Shown here: positions 1-7,443 of the stretch, one piece after another
How the letters are laid out: the number at the start of each line of letters is the position of its first letter
Numbering within the stretch: the stretch's first letter is position 1
Source: Bacteroidales bacterium UBA4621
GTDB taxonomy: Bacteria > Bacteroidota > Bacteroidia > Bacteroidales > Paludibacteraceae
Assembly: GCA_002387325.1 (NCBI GenBank)
Contig: DGIN01000045.1
Span: 5,669-18,559 of the forward strand
Direction: 5' to 3'
DNA length: 12,891 nt
The notes under the pieces: model-generated
Database searches by the model: none
What the model saw: the letters and a program-made list of their open reading frames with translations, nothing else
Told to the model about the DNA's origin: nothing
Position numbers and translations under genes: made by a program

Positions 1-1134
1 GCTATCTTTACGGCGATTATCCAGTCCTCGTCCGTGATGACATCGGTCGCAATCACGATGGTGGTAACGGGGCTTATTTCGCTCAACCAAGGTATCTATC
101 TTACACTCGGTTCCAACATCGGTTCCTGCGTCGTAGCGATTATTGCCGGTATGACCAGTGGAAAGAATGCCAAACGTACTGCCCTTATGCACTTGATTTT
201 CAACTGCTTTGGTGTAGTAGTCTTTTTGATTGCCGCTCTCGTGATGTATCTTGTTACCAAGGGGCAAATCAGTTTCGGTACAATATTCGAGGATATGTTC
301 CCCAATGCACCGCAAGTGCAGTTGGCTATGTTCCATACAATCTTCAACTGCCTTACTGTCATTATCATCCTGCCGCTTACTAACCTGCTGGTCAAAACCG
401 TTTGTGCTATCATTCCCGACAATCTCTCCGAGGAAGAGGGACAGGCTGCCAAACCGCATTTCTATTTTGTGGACGACAAGATGCTTCGCACGCCTATTAT
501 CGCCGTGCGTCAGGTCAAACTTGAGATTGAGCATATGGCAGCAGTCGCTATGCACAACTACGACATCGCTGTCTATATGATTTCAAGTCTCGATTTTCGT
601 CAAAAAGATGCCTTCAATCGCAATGAAGCGCAACTGAACTATCTGAACAACTATCTCATTCAGTATGTGGTTCGTCTCAACTCCAAGCCGCTCAATGAGA
701 TTGACCACCGCTACCTGTCATCTATGATACGCTGTATCGGCGACTTGGAGCGTATCGGCGACTATGCCACCAATATCATTGAGTATGCCGAGGTACTGCG
801 CGAACATAATCTCGCTTTCTCCGAAAAGGTCAAAGAGGAGATCGAGCAGGTGCGCGAAGGCGTTTTCTCGGTCTATCAAAACGTGATGAAAGCCTATATG
901 GAAGTCAGCGTGGATGCCCTCAATGAGGCGAACAAGATGGAGGACCTTGTGGACGAGATGACCGACAAAATGGCGGACAAGAATGTGGAGCGTCTCTCCC
1001 GTAACGAGTATAACCCCACCGTCGGTGCCCAGTATCTGGAGTTTGCCAGCGACTCGGAGCGTATTGCCGACCACCTCATCAACGTCGGCAAATCCATCCG
1101 CGTCATACTCCAACCCGAGCGTGTCATCAAATGA
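1..1134 (+). CDS. Na+/phosphate cotransporter, PhoU-tailed, 5'-truncated by window edge
   Basis: The frame is open from base 1, so the gene starts upstream; 377 codons and the TGA stop are visible. The first residues carry the QSSS signature (about residues 8-11) typical of the Na/Pi cotransporter family (NptA/PNaS type), followed by a second glycine-rich segment ending GSNIGSC and two more hydrophobic stretches (about residues 50-85 and 100-130). These are inner-membrane helices of the second half of the transporter. From about residue 165 to the end the protein is soluble and helical, with repeated charged heptads and an RCIGDLERIGDYATNI segment, the pattern of a PhoU-like domain. By family knowledge it imports inorganic phosphate with sodium, and the PhoU-like tail probably regulates it. 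The best-known bacterial members have the same transporter plus PhoU arrangement. Nothing looks broken in the visible part. Confidence 0.9.
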   Translation, partial: AIFTAIIQSSSVMTSVAITMVVTGLISLNQGIYLTLGSNIGSCVVAIIAGMTSGKNAKRTALMHLIFNCFGVVVFLIAALVMYLVTKGQISFGTIFEDMFPNAPQVQLAMFHTIFNCLTVIIILPLTNLLVKTVCAIIPDNLSEEEGQAAKPHFYFVDDKMLRTPIIAVRQVKLEIEHMAAVAMHNYDIAVYMISSLDFRQKDAFNRNEAQLNYLNNYLIQYVVRLNSKPLNEIDHRYLSSMIRCIGDLERIGDYATNIIEYAEVLREHNLAFSEKVKEEIEQVREGVFSVYQNVMKAYMEVSVDALNEANKMEDLVDEMTDKMADKNVERLSRNEYNPTVGAQYLEFASDSERIADHLINVGKSIRVILQPERVIK

Positions 1135-1146
1135 TAGCGTGTCATC
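1118..1146. repeat. 11-base direct repeat across the transporter stop codon
   Basis: AGCGTGTCATC occurs at 1118-1128 and again at 1136-1146 (offset 18 bases), with the transporter TGA between the copies. It is probably a small local duplication of the gene end. No function is evident. Confidence 0.6.
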
Positions 1147-1230
1147 CGATGGCAATGTGCGCTATCTGAAATAATGTGCATTAAAAGATGAGGATGCAAT
1201 CTTCTCAATGCTGCAAAGTCAAAACTATAT

Positions 1231-1270
1231 AGGAGCAGCAATTAGTGTGGAAGGAGCAGCAATTAGTGTG
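1231..1270. repeat. Two copies of a 19-base direct repeat
   Basis: AGGAGCAGCAATTAGTGTG is present exactly at 1231-1249 and 1252-1270, with a 21-base offset. Two helical turns of spacing would put both copies on one face of DNA, as for a tandem regulator site, but a simple duplication or part of a dispersed intergenic repeat is equally possible. Confidence 0.75.
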
Positions 1271-1314
1271 AAGACGATGCGTCCCGCGTCGTCATACCAT
1301 ACTGATGCTGGGGA

Positions 1315-1334
1315 CGCGGGCGCCCTCGCCCGCG
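1315..1334. repeat. Perfect GC-only 8-bp stem-loop (REP-like)
   Basis: CGCGGGCG at 1315-1322 pairs perfectly with CGCCCGCG at 1327-1334 around a CCCT loop. The surroundings are AT-rich, so the block stands out. It resembles a repetitive extragenic palindrome or a transcript-stabilising hairpin after the transporter gene. It also contains the only RGCGCY hexamer (GGCGCC, 1319-1324) that I found in the window. Confidence 0.6.
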
Positions 1335-1484
1335 GAAAAATAATAACCGCTTTTGTCAAATTTTCTTCTATTTTTCTTGCCGCTTGCGGCATAGAAAATA
1401 TAAGAAAGAATAGCAAAGTTTTCTTTTGTTTCTTTAATTTCTCTCGCACCGCGCAAGCGGTCGTAGGACAACTAACAACAAACT

Positions 1485-2000
1485 ATGCGTTTGATACATA
1501 ACCCTTGGCTCGGGGTGCAGGGCTACAACTGTTTCGGGTGCTGTCCGACCAATCCTATCGGCACACATATGCATTTCTATGAGGACGGCAATGATGTCGT
1601 CTCGGTATGGCATCCCACGCAAAACCACCAGTCGTGGATTAACACGTTACATGGCGGTATCCAGGCCGTCTTGTTGGACGAAGTCTGTGGCTGGGTAGTC
1701 TTCCATAAACTGCAAACGGCGGGCGTCACGGCAAAAATGGAAACACGCTACCACAAACCTGTTTCCACGCTCCAACCCTATATCACTCTCCGTGGTCGTT
1801 TGAAAGAGCAGCACCGCAACGTGGCGTATGTCATCGGCGAGATTTGGAGTGCCGAAGGCGAACTCCTCTGCGAGTGTCTCTGTACCTATTTCACTTTCCC
1901 CCAAGAGAAAGCCAAAGCCGATATGGGCTATATCCCATCCTCCACAGAGGGCGATGACCTTACATGGGAGCAAGTCGTCAATACTTCAAACCGGCAATAA
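1485..2000 (+). CDS. PaaI-like hotdog-fold acyl-CoA thioesterase
   Basis: This is a 171-residue protein, a usual length for single hotdog-domain thioesterases. Visible signatures are an N-terminal CFGCCPTNPIG segment (residues 16-26), matching the CFGCGPxNPxG start seen in many members, then the central helix HGGIQAVLLDE (56-66) with the family HGG and an acidic residue at D65 that is the likely catalytic base. A strand motif ETRYHKPV follows. By family knowledge it hydrolyses acyl-CoA or acyl-ACP thioesters in the cytoplasm; the substrate cannot be read from the sequence. The start at 1485 lies just before the conserved N-terminal motif. The gene converges on panB with 15 bases between the two stops. 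PaaI-type enzymes often serve salvage or detoxification, and I see no pathway partner here. Confidence 0.82.
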   Translation: MRLIHNPWLGVQGYNCFGCCPTNPIGTHMHFYEDGNDVVSVWHPTQNHQSWINTLHGGIQAVLLDEVCGWVVFHKLQTAGVTAKMETRYHKPVSTLQPYITLRGRLKEQHRNVAYVIGEIWSAEGELLCECLCTYFTFPQEKAKADMGYIPSSTEGDDLTWEQVVNTSNRQ

Positions 2001-2015
2001 GGCATTGTGCTTTTC

Positions 2016-2831
2016 TCAGTAACTCTCTTCCGCATTGGGGAATGTGGTGGCTTTTACTGCAGATATGTACTCACCCACCGCATTTTTAACCTCAACGCCG
2101 AGTTCTGCAAAATGGCGGAGAAACTTCGGGCGAAAACCTTGGTTCAGTCCGAGCATATCGTGCAGGACAAGCACTTGCCCGTCGGTCTCGTTCCCCGCAC
2201 CGATACCTATCACAGGGCAACTGACCTGTTTCGTTACCTCGGCGGCAAGGGCTGCCGGAATTTTCTCCAAAACAATGGCACAACACCCCGCTTCGTCCAA
2301 TAGATGGGCATCGTGGAGCAGTTTCTCTGCCTCGACATCGCTCTTTGCCCGCAAACCGTATCCGCCGAATTGATTTACAGACTGTGGTGTGAGTCCCAAA
2401 TGCCCCACCACGGGAACACCTGCTCGGATAGTGTGCCGTATTACAGGCAGAACCTCCTCGCCGCCTTCCAATTTGACAGCATCTGCACCGCTCTCCTTTA
2501 TCATCCGTATCGCATTGCGCACCCCTTCTTCTTCGGACACCTGGTAACTGCCAAATGGCATATCAATCACAACCATGGCGTGTCTGGCTCCGCGTACTAC
2601 GCCGCGGGTGAGGAATATCATCTCGTCCACCGTGATGGGGAGCGTGTATGGGTTTCCGCATACCACATTGCTGGCGCTGTCACCCACCAATATCATATCT
2701 ATTCCCGCTTCGTCAATCAGCGAAGTGAGGGTAAAATCATAACTCGTGAGCATAGCGATTTTCTCGCCTGCTGCTTTCATTTTCCGTAATTGCGTAGTCG
2801 TTACGCGAGTAGTTGGTGTATGTACTGACAT
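2016..2831 (-). CDS. panB: 3-methyl-2-oxobutanoate (ketopantoate) hydroxymethyltransferase
   Basis: PanB transfers a hydroxymethyl group from 5,10-methylene-tetrahydrofolate to 2-ketoisovalerate, giving ketopantoate, the first committed step of pantothenate and CoA synthesis, in the cytoplasm. The 271-residue protein has the normal length and all key residues: metal ligands D51 (VGDSASNV), D90 (VIDMPFGSY) and E122 (KLEGG), and the catalytic glutamate E189 (VLEKIP), equivalent to D45, D84, E114 and E181 of the E. coli enzyme. The GIGAGNETDGQVLVLHD segment near the C terminus is also typical. The gene is alone here; panC and panD are not in view. It has a long leader of about 190 bases from the nearest predicted promoter, containing three direct repeats just before the start codon, which suggests regulation. 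Confidence 0.95.
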   Translation of the reverse strand: MSVHTPTTRVTTTQLRKMKAAGEKIAMLTSYDFTLTSLIDEAGIDMILVGDSASNVVCGNPYTLPITVDEMIFLTRGVVRGARHAMVVIDMPFGSYQVSEEEGVRNAIRMIKESGADAVKLEGGEEVLPVIRHTIRAGVPVVGHLGLTPQSVNQFGGYGLRAKSDVEAEKLLHDAHLLDEAGCCAIVLEKIPAALAAEVTKQVSCPVIGIGAGNETDGQVLVLHDMLGLNQGFRPKFLRHFAELGVEVKNAVGEYISAVKATTFPNAEESY

Positions 2832-2841
2832 TTTTTATAAC

Positions 2842-2911
2842 AATAATGGCAACTTGGTAAATTTAATAATGGCAACTTGCCGATTATTACAATAATTTCA
2901 ACTTGCCGATT
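2842..2911. repeat. Three direct repeats in the panB leader
   Basis: AATAATGGCAACTTG occurs at 2842-2856 and 2865-2879; a third, variant copy AATAATTTCAACTTG is at 2891-2905. Copies 2 and 3 also share CCGATT after the core (2880-2885, 2906-2911). Offsets are 23 and 26 bases. Between copies 2 and 3 lies a small inverted repeat, ATTATT-AC-AATAAT (2883-2896). On the panB strand the core reads CAAGTTGCCATTATT, and the nearest copy ends 11 bases before the ATG. Candidate roles are a regulator-binding array or a leader RNA element affecting translation. Confidence 0.75.
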
Positions 2912-3025
2912 CTATATTTTTATGCTTCTTTTTGCATCTCCGTATCCTTATGCTACCGGGTCTATGATGTTCGTACGGCTATGTGATTATCGGTCTTGTT
3001 CCACACTTTGATGTTAAATCTTTTG

Positions 3026-3056
3026 CAAAGATACAAACGATTATTTGAATGTACAA
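3026..3056 (-). promoter_or_regulatory. Bacteroidota-type promoter, panB-proximal
   Basis: On the minus strand a TATCTTTG element (complement of 3026-3033) is preceded by a TTG (complement of 3054-3056) with a 20-base spacer. This fits the -7 TAnnTTTG and -33 TTG/TTTG consensus of the Bacteroidota primary sigma factor. Transcription would start near 3020 and give a panB leader of about 190 bases. Confidence 0.7.
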
Positions 3057-3214
3057 TGTGATTAGGCGGTTTTTGCTTGTATTAGTGAGTTACGTTTTAC
3101 TTTTTGTCACACAGTTTGTAATCGGCTGACAATTTTTTTGTTAGCATTGAAAATCATTATGACCCCGGCTCCCGTTTTTCCGCATCGGAACATAATTTCG
3201 GCTGCAACGGCTTG

Positions 3215-3246
3215 CAAAATTACTGCTTTTTCACTGTTTGTGCAAA
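3215..3246 (-). promoter_or_regulatory. Second leftward Bacteroidota-type promoter
   Basis: On the minus strand TAATTTTG (complement of 3215-3222) fits TAnnTTTG, with TTTG (complement of 3243-3246) 20 bases upstream. It would run toward panB from about 3208, so it may be a distal panB promoter or drive a separate short transcript. Its -33 element lies only 26 bases from the -33 element of the rightward promoter. Confidence 0.55.
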
Positions 3247-3272
3247 TGATACGGAAAGACCCCCGATTTTTA

Positions 3273-3304
3273 TTTGTCGGTTTCCGCAAAAAGCAGTATC
3301 TTTG
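3273..3304 (+). promoter_or_regulatory. Bacteroidota-type promoter of the dehydrogenase gene
   Basis: TTTG at 3273-3276 and TATCTTTG at 3297-3304 are separated by 20 bases, a full match to the -33/-7 consensus. Transcription would begin about 3308-3311, only a few bases before the ATG at 3313, so the mRNA should be nearly leaderless. This also rules out a TTG start at 3274, which lies inside the promoter. It is the only clear plus-strand promoter found between here and the end of the second R-M system. Confidence 0.75.
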
Positions 3305-3312
3305 TAGCCGAT

Positions 3313-4227
3313 ATGCAAATAGCGTTTACTACAACATTACCTAAAAAAGGTTTTGCCCGTTTGGCGGCAGAACATAGTCTGTTTGCACCTTTGGCTAAAG
3401 CCGAGGTGCTGGTGTCCACTTTTGATAAACCCGTTACGCGAGAGATGATTGAATCCGCACCGAATCTGCGTTTGATTGCCAATTTCGGTGCAGGCTACAA
3501 TAATATCGACCTTGATGCCTGTCGCGAGAGGGGAATACGTGTAACCAATACACCTTGTTCGGTGGTGGAACCGACCGCCGAACTGGCCTTTGCTCTGATG
3601 CACGATGTGGCAAGGCGGACTGTGGAGTTTGACAAAAATATGCGCAAACGGGGCGGGGTGGAGTTCGGCGTGATGAACAACCTGAGCCACTCGCTCTATG
3701 GCAAAGTGCTGGGTATCATTGGGATGGGACGTATCGGACAAGCCTTGGCACGCCGTGCCGTAGCAAGCGGAATGACGATTATCTACCACAACCGTCATCG
3801 CCTGCCTGAGCAGACAGAGCGGAAATACGGGGCAACGTATGTGGCATTCGACGAACTGCTGCGCACTGCGGATTTTGTGTCGCTCAACCTGCCTTATACC
3901 CCGGATGTACACCACATCATCGGTTCTGCGGAGTTGCAGATGATGAAATCGTCGGCATACCTCATCAATACCGCGCGTGGGGCGCACGTCGATCAAGAGG
4001 CGTTGGCGGAAGCGTTGCGTACAAGGCAGATAGCAGGGGCTGCGTTGGATGTGTTCGAACACGAGCCGCAGGTCCCTCCTACGTTCCGTTGGCTAAACAA
4101 TATCGTCCTTTCACCACACACCGGTACAGGCACATGGGAAGGCCGTCTCGCTATGTGCTACGAGGTCTGCGACAACATCATCGCCTTCATCAACCATGAT
4201 TTTAACAAAATGAACATAGTACTATAA
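3313..4227 (+). CDS. D-isomer specific 2-hydroxyacid dehydrogenase
   Basis: The protein has 304 residues from the ATG at 3313; an in-frame TTG 13 codons upstream is rejected because it overlaps the promoter. The NAD(P)-binding Rossmann motif GMGRIG is at residues 137-142. The catalytic triad of the family is present: R222 in TARGAH, E251 in FEHEP and H269 in SPHTGTG. The FGAGYNNID segment (58-66) is also typical. These cytoplasmic enzymes interconvert D-2-hydroxyacids and 2-oxoacids (glyoxylate, hydroxypyruvate or related substrates); the exact substrate cannot be told from the sequence. It is somewhat shorter than many members at both ends but has every core motif. Its stop lies 3 bases before the HaeIII-like restriction gene, so the two are probably co-transcribed. 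Confidence 0.88.
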   Translation: MQIAFTTTLPKKGFARLAAEHSLFAPLAKAEVLVSTFDKPVTREMIESAPNLRLIANFGAGYNNIDLDACRERGIRVTNTPCSVVEPTAELAFALMHDVARRTVEFDKNMRKRGGVEFGVMNNLSHSLYGKVLGIIGMGRIGQALARRAVASGMTIIYHNRHRLPEQTERKYGATYVAFDELLRTADFVSLNLPYTPDVHHIIGSAELQMMKSSAYLINTARGAHVDQEALAEALRTRQIAGAALDVFEHEPQVPPTFRWLNNIVLSPHTGTGTWEGRLAMCYEVCDNIIAFINHDFNKMNIVL

Positions 4228-4230
4228 ATT

Positions 4231-5184
4231 ATGAGTAAGTTGAGTAATAATCAAGGGCGAGGATATGAGTATATTTGTTTGAATACGCTATGTTCGGAGA
4301 TTAGCAAGGTTCGCTTGGCGCAAATAGACAAGAATAGCAGTTATCTCGCAGCACAGCAAGCGTGGAACACACTCTCTGTAGAAGAGCAGCGGACTTATAC
4401 AACAAGTGCAGAAGCCGCTGTAAAATCTGTTTTTGAATTAGAACCATTGATGATAGAACAGGGCGAGGATATTGTTGAATTATATATACAAGCAGATAGT
4501 CAAGGTAAAATAGGAGATGTTCGGGACATTATTGTACAACGAACTGATATATCATGGGAGATAGGTTTTTCTATTAAGCACAACCACTTTGCGGTAAAGC
4601 ACAGCCGTTTGTCGCCTACTATTGACTTTGGGAAAATATGGTTTGATAGTCCCTGTTCGGATGCCTATTGGGCAACGGTAACTCCTGTATTTGATTATCT
4701 CAAAGGAGAAAAGGTCAAAGGGACTTTTTTTAGAGACCTGCCGAATAAGGAGAGTAATGTGTATATTCCTATTGTGCAGGCGTTTATAGACGAAATACAA
4801 AGGCAATACGAGATACATAAAGATATTCCTGCAAAGATGGTGGAATATCTGTTGAGCAGGTATGATTTTTACAAGATAATTAGCATTGATACGAAGAGAA
4901 TCACGCAAATACAATCTTATAATTTGCACGGAACACTCAATAAACCAACTCGTTCAACACAGCCAACGATACTGATACCACAGGCAACGCTGCCTACTCG
5001 CATTGTAAATATAGGATTTGTTCCTGAACGGCACAATACGGCAGAGTTGTATATGGACGGTGGCTGGCAGTTTACATTCCGTATCCACAATGCGGAAGAT
5101 ATTGCCACACCTTCACTGAAATTTGACATGCAGATAGTGGGTATGCCGACAACCGCTATAACAATTAACTGCCTATGGAACTGA
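4231..5184 (+). CDS. HaeIII-family type II restriction endonuclease (predicted GGCC)
   Basis: The 317-residue protein is close in size to R.HaeIII and is followed directly by an M.HaeIII-like methyltransferase. The N terminus (SNNQGRGYEYI, residues 5-15) and the block GDVRDII...WEIGFSIKHNH..VKHSRLSP (95-129) fit the HaeIII family from memory. Within it D96 or D99, E110 and K116 form a plausible PD-(D/E)xK-type metal site. By family knowledge it would cut unmethylated GGCC in foreign DNA. The gene is AT-rich (21 of 60 GC in 4441-4500), unlike pepT downstream. It starts 3 bases after the dehydrogenase stop, and its last 10 bases overlap the methyltransferase start, which suggests coupled translation. 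R precedes M here, so the toxic partner is translated first. Specificity is inferred mainly from the methyltransferase partner. Confidence 0.85.
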   Translation: MSKLSNNQGRGYEYICLNTLCSEISKVRLAQIDKNSSYLAAQQAWNTLSVEEQRTYTTSAEAAVKSVFELEPLMIEQGEDIVELYIQADSQGKIGDVRDIIVQRTDISWEIGFSIKHNHFAVKHSRLSPTIDFGKIWFDSPCSDAYWATVTPVFDYLKGEKVKGTFFRDLPNKESNVYIPIVQAFIDEIQRQYEIHKDIPAKMVEYLLSRYDFYKIISIDTKRITQIQSYNLHGTLNKPTRSTQPTILIPQATLPTRIVNIGFVPERHNTAELYMDGGWQFTFRIHNAEDIATPSLKFDMQIVGMPTTAITINCLWN

Positions 5185-6194
5185 TTAGTTTGTTCTCAGG
5201 AGCGGGAGGTCTGGACTTGGGATTTGAAAAGGCAGGGTTTCATACTATTGTTGCCAATGAATACGACAGTAAAATTTGTCCTACCTTTCGGGCTAATTTC
5301 CCTCAAACGCAACTGATAGAGGGAGATATACGCACGATTTCTTCGGAGCAATTCCCCAAGGGCGTTATGGGTATTATCGGCGGACCTCCTTGTCAGTCAT
5401 GGAGTGAAGCAGGTACATTAAAAGGAATAGAGGACGCACGCGGACAATTATTTTACGACTATATCCGCATACTCAATGCTGTGCAGCCGTTGTTTTTTGT
5501 AGCAGAGAATGTATCTGGTATGTTGGCAAAGCGACATAGTAGTGCCGTGAATGGCTTCCTGCAACTATTTGACCAAGCAGGCTATGACGTTAATTTACAG
5601 ATGTTGAATGCAAATGATTACGATGTACCCGAAGACCGAAAGCGTGTGTTTTATATAGGGTTTCGGAAAGACTTGCAAATATATGATTACCTCTATCCGA
5701 CTCCTTTGGCACGGCATTTGGTTTTGAAAGATGCAATATGGGATTTACGAGACACGGCTATTCCTGCATTACCGGGAAACAAAACGAATGGAGAAAAATG
5801 CATTGTACCGAACCATGAGTACTATGTAGGCTCGTATTCCCCTATCTTTATGTCCCGCAACCGAGTACGGCAATGGGACGAACCGGGATTTACAGTACAG
5901 GCGAGCGGAAGACAATGCCAACTGCACCCGCAAGCACCGACGATGTTGAAAGTCGGCGAAAACAAGCATATCTTTGTAGCAGGAAAAGAAAATTTGTATC
6001 GCCGTATGAGTGTACGGGAAGTGGCTCGTCTGCAAACTTTTCCGGATACCTATAAGTTCTTGTATGAAGATATAGATTATGGCTATAAAATGATAGGTAA
6101 CGCTGTACCCGTTAATTTGGCATATTCTGTGGCAAAGAGCGTAGTTGCTTGTTTGGAACGGCACAGCGTTTGTATGTGTAGTAACAGAGCATAG
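5175..6194 (+). CDS. M.HaeIII-like DNA (cytosine-5) methyltransferase (predicted GGCC)
   Basis: This 339-residue enzyme of the Dcm/M.HhaI class methylates cytosine in double-stranded DNA and protects host sites from its partner. Motifs in order: I FSGAGGLDLGF (7-17), IV with catalytic C73 in GPPCQSW, VI ENV (111-113), VIII EDRKRVFYIGF (153-163), a short target-recognition domain, IX REVARLQTFPD (281-291) and X GNAVPVNLA (308-316). The target-recognition stretch FMSRNRVRQW...EPGFTVQASGRQCQLHPQAP (225-255) is nearly the same as I remember for M.HaeIII, which makes GGCC a firm prediction. One oddity is that the usually conserved Gln that opens motif VIII (QxRxR) is Glu here (E153). The gene overlaps the restriction gene by 10 bases and ends 18 bases before pepT. 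A few extra residues at the C terminus (SVCMCSNRA) look unconserved. Confidence 0.93.
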   Translation: MELISLFSGAGGLDLGFEKAGFHTIVANEYDSKICPTFRANFPQTQLIEGDIRTISSEQFPKGVMGIIGGPPCQSWSEAGTLKGIEDARGQLFYDYIRILNAVQPLFFVAENVSGMLAKRHSSAVNGFLQLFDQAGYDVNLQMLNANDYDVPEDRKRVFYIGFRKDLQIYDYLYPTPLARHLVLKDAIWDLRDTAIPALPGNKTNGEKCIVPNHEYYVGSYSPIFMSRNRVRQWDEPGFTVQASGRQCQLHPQAPTMLKVGENKHIFVAGKENLYRRMSVREVARLQTFPDTYKFLYEDIDYGYKMIGNAVPVNLAYSVAKSVVACLERHSVCMCSNRA

Positions 6195-6212
6195 AATAAA
6201 ATAATTACAACA

Positions 6213-7425
6213 ATGAATATCACAGACAGATTTCTGAAGTACGTCAGTTTCTGCACCACGTCGGACGAAGAGACGAATATGACGCCCTCCACACCGGGGC
6301 AGATGGAGTTCGCCGAGTACCTGAAAAACGAACTGCAAACCATTGGTATGCAGGATGTAACGCTCGACAAGAACGGTTACCTGATGGCTACCTTGCCTGC
6401 TAACACAGGACGGCAAACCCACTATCGGCTTTATTGCCCACATGGACACATCGCCTGACGCCAGTGGCAAGCACGTTCAGCCGCGCATCGTCAAGAACTA
6501 CAACGGCGAGGACATACTCCTCAACGAAGAAGAGGTCATCGTCCTCGAGACCTCCAAGTACCCCGAAATACTCCGTTACAAAGGGCAGGACATCATCGTC
6601 ACCAACGGCAAGACGCTCCTCGGCGCGGACGACAAAGCGGGTATCGCAGAGATTGTCTCAGCGTGCGAATACCTTATCCAACACCCCGAAATCAAACACG
6701 GCAAGATACGTGTAGGTTTCACGCCCGATGAGGAAATCGGTCAGGGAGCCGACCACTTTGATGTCGCGAAGTTCGGCTGTGACTTTGCCTACACCATGGA
6801 CGGCGGCACGATAGGCGAACTGGAGTTCGAGAACTTCAATGCCGCAAGTTGCAAGATACATGTGCACGGCATTAACGTACACCCGGGCTACGGCTACCAC
6901 AAGATGCTCAACTCCATGCGCATTGCCTACCAGTTGGCTGTCATGCTGCCCCGCTGGGAAACCCCCGAGCATACGCAGGGCTACGAGGGCTTCTATCATC
7001 TCGTCGGTATGACCGGCACCGTGGAGGAGACCACCCTCAGTTACATCATCCGCGACCACGACCGTGCCCGTTTCGAGAGCCGCAAGCGCGAGATGGAGCA
7101 CCTTGTGCGCAAGATAAACCGCGAGTACGGCGAGGGCACGGCAGAGATTGAGTTGCGCGACCAGTACTATAATATGCGCGAAAAGGTAGAACCCGTTATG
7201 CACATCGTGACCCTTGTGGAAGAGGCAATGAAGGAAGTGGGTGTCACCCCGCATATCCAGCCTATCCGTGGCGGTACGGACGGCGCACGCTTGTCTTTCG
7301 AAGGGCTGCCCTGCCCCAATATCTTCGCTGGCGGTGAGAACTTTCACAGCCGCTTCGAGTATCTCCCTATCCCCTCCATGGAGAAAGCCATGCAGGTGAT
7401 TCTCAAGATAGTAGAAAAAGCATAG
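6213..7425 (+). pseudogene. pepT: Peptidase T (tripeptidase), interrupted by a frameshift
   Basis: PepT is a cytoplasmic zinc aminotripeptidase of the M20 family. The N-terminal part (81 codons, stop at 6456-6458) reads MNITDRFLKY...GQMEFAEYLK...NGYLMATLPANTGR. The rest continues in the next frame with TIGFIAHMDTSPD, GADDKAGIAEI, PDEEIG, YTMDGG, NVHPGY, GGTDGARLSF and ENFHSRFE to a TAG at 7423-7425. Joined, the two parts give a normal full-length PepT. The reading frame changes around 6411-6420 (CGGCAAACCC): one extra base, or two missing bases, in the C-run explains it. The break precedes the metal and catalytic His/Asp of HMDTSPD, so the short product cannot be active, and a product restarting at the ATG at 6442 lacks that His. 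A sequencing or assembly error is a real alternative, since the rest is unmutated. The coding is GC-rich (37 of 60 GC in 7021-7080). It follows the methyltransferase by 18 bases. Confidence 0.85.
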
Positions 7426-7443
7426 CCTGTTCCTCTCGTCCTT

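Larger units (their letters stand above)
1135..1484. other. 350-base gap with repeat and hairpins, no gene
   Basis: No credible coding region is seen. The gap holds the 19-base direct repeat at 1231-1270, a GC-rich stem-loop at 1315-1334, and a second stem-loop GCCG-CTTG-CGGC at 1379-1390. The second loop is flanked by partly complementary T-rich (1370-1378) and A-rich (1391-1400) arms, which could extend it into a longer cruciform. Neither hairpin is followed directly by a T-run, so I do not call a rho-independent terminator. I found no convincing Bacteroidota promoter before the thioesterase at 1485; the AT-rich stretch 1391-1440 is the likeliest place. Confidence 0.6.
2832..3312. other. 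Divergent intergenic control region between panB and the dehydrogenase gene
   Basis: This 481-base AT-rich stretch has no convincing gene. It holds the three panB-proximal direct repeats (2842-2911), a leftward promoter (3026-3056), a second leftward promoter (3215-3246) and the rightward promoter of the dehydrogenase (3273-3304). The remaining sequence, about 3057-3214, shows T-runs but no further motif that I recognise. Confidence 0.7.

Noticed and set aside
1379..1390. Rho-independent terminator after the phosphate transporter
   Set aside because: The GCCG-CTTG-CGGC stem is short and is followed by ATAGAAAATA rather than a T-run on either strand.
3107..3193. 28-codon minus-strand open frame just after the distal leftward promoter
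   Set aside because: It starts about 15 bases after the predicted transcription start, but it is short, has no recognisable composition or motif, and is easily explained by chance.
3274..3312. TTG-initiated extension of the dehydrogenase by 13 codons
   Set aside because: The extension covers the -33 and -7 promoter elements (3273-3304); the ATG at 3313 begins at the normal family start (MQIAFTTTLP).
6411..6425. Programmed ribosomal frameshift in pepT
   Set aside because: The AAACCCA heptamer is not in the phase needed for -1 slippage, the needed shift is +1, and PepT is not known to use recoding. A mutation or sequence error is simpler.
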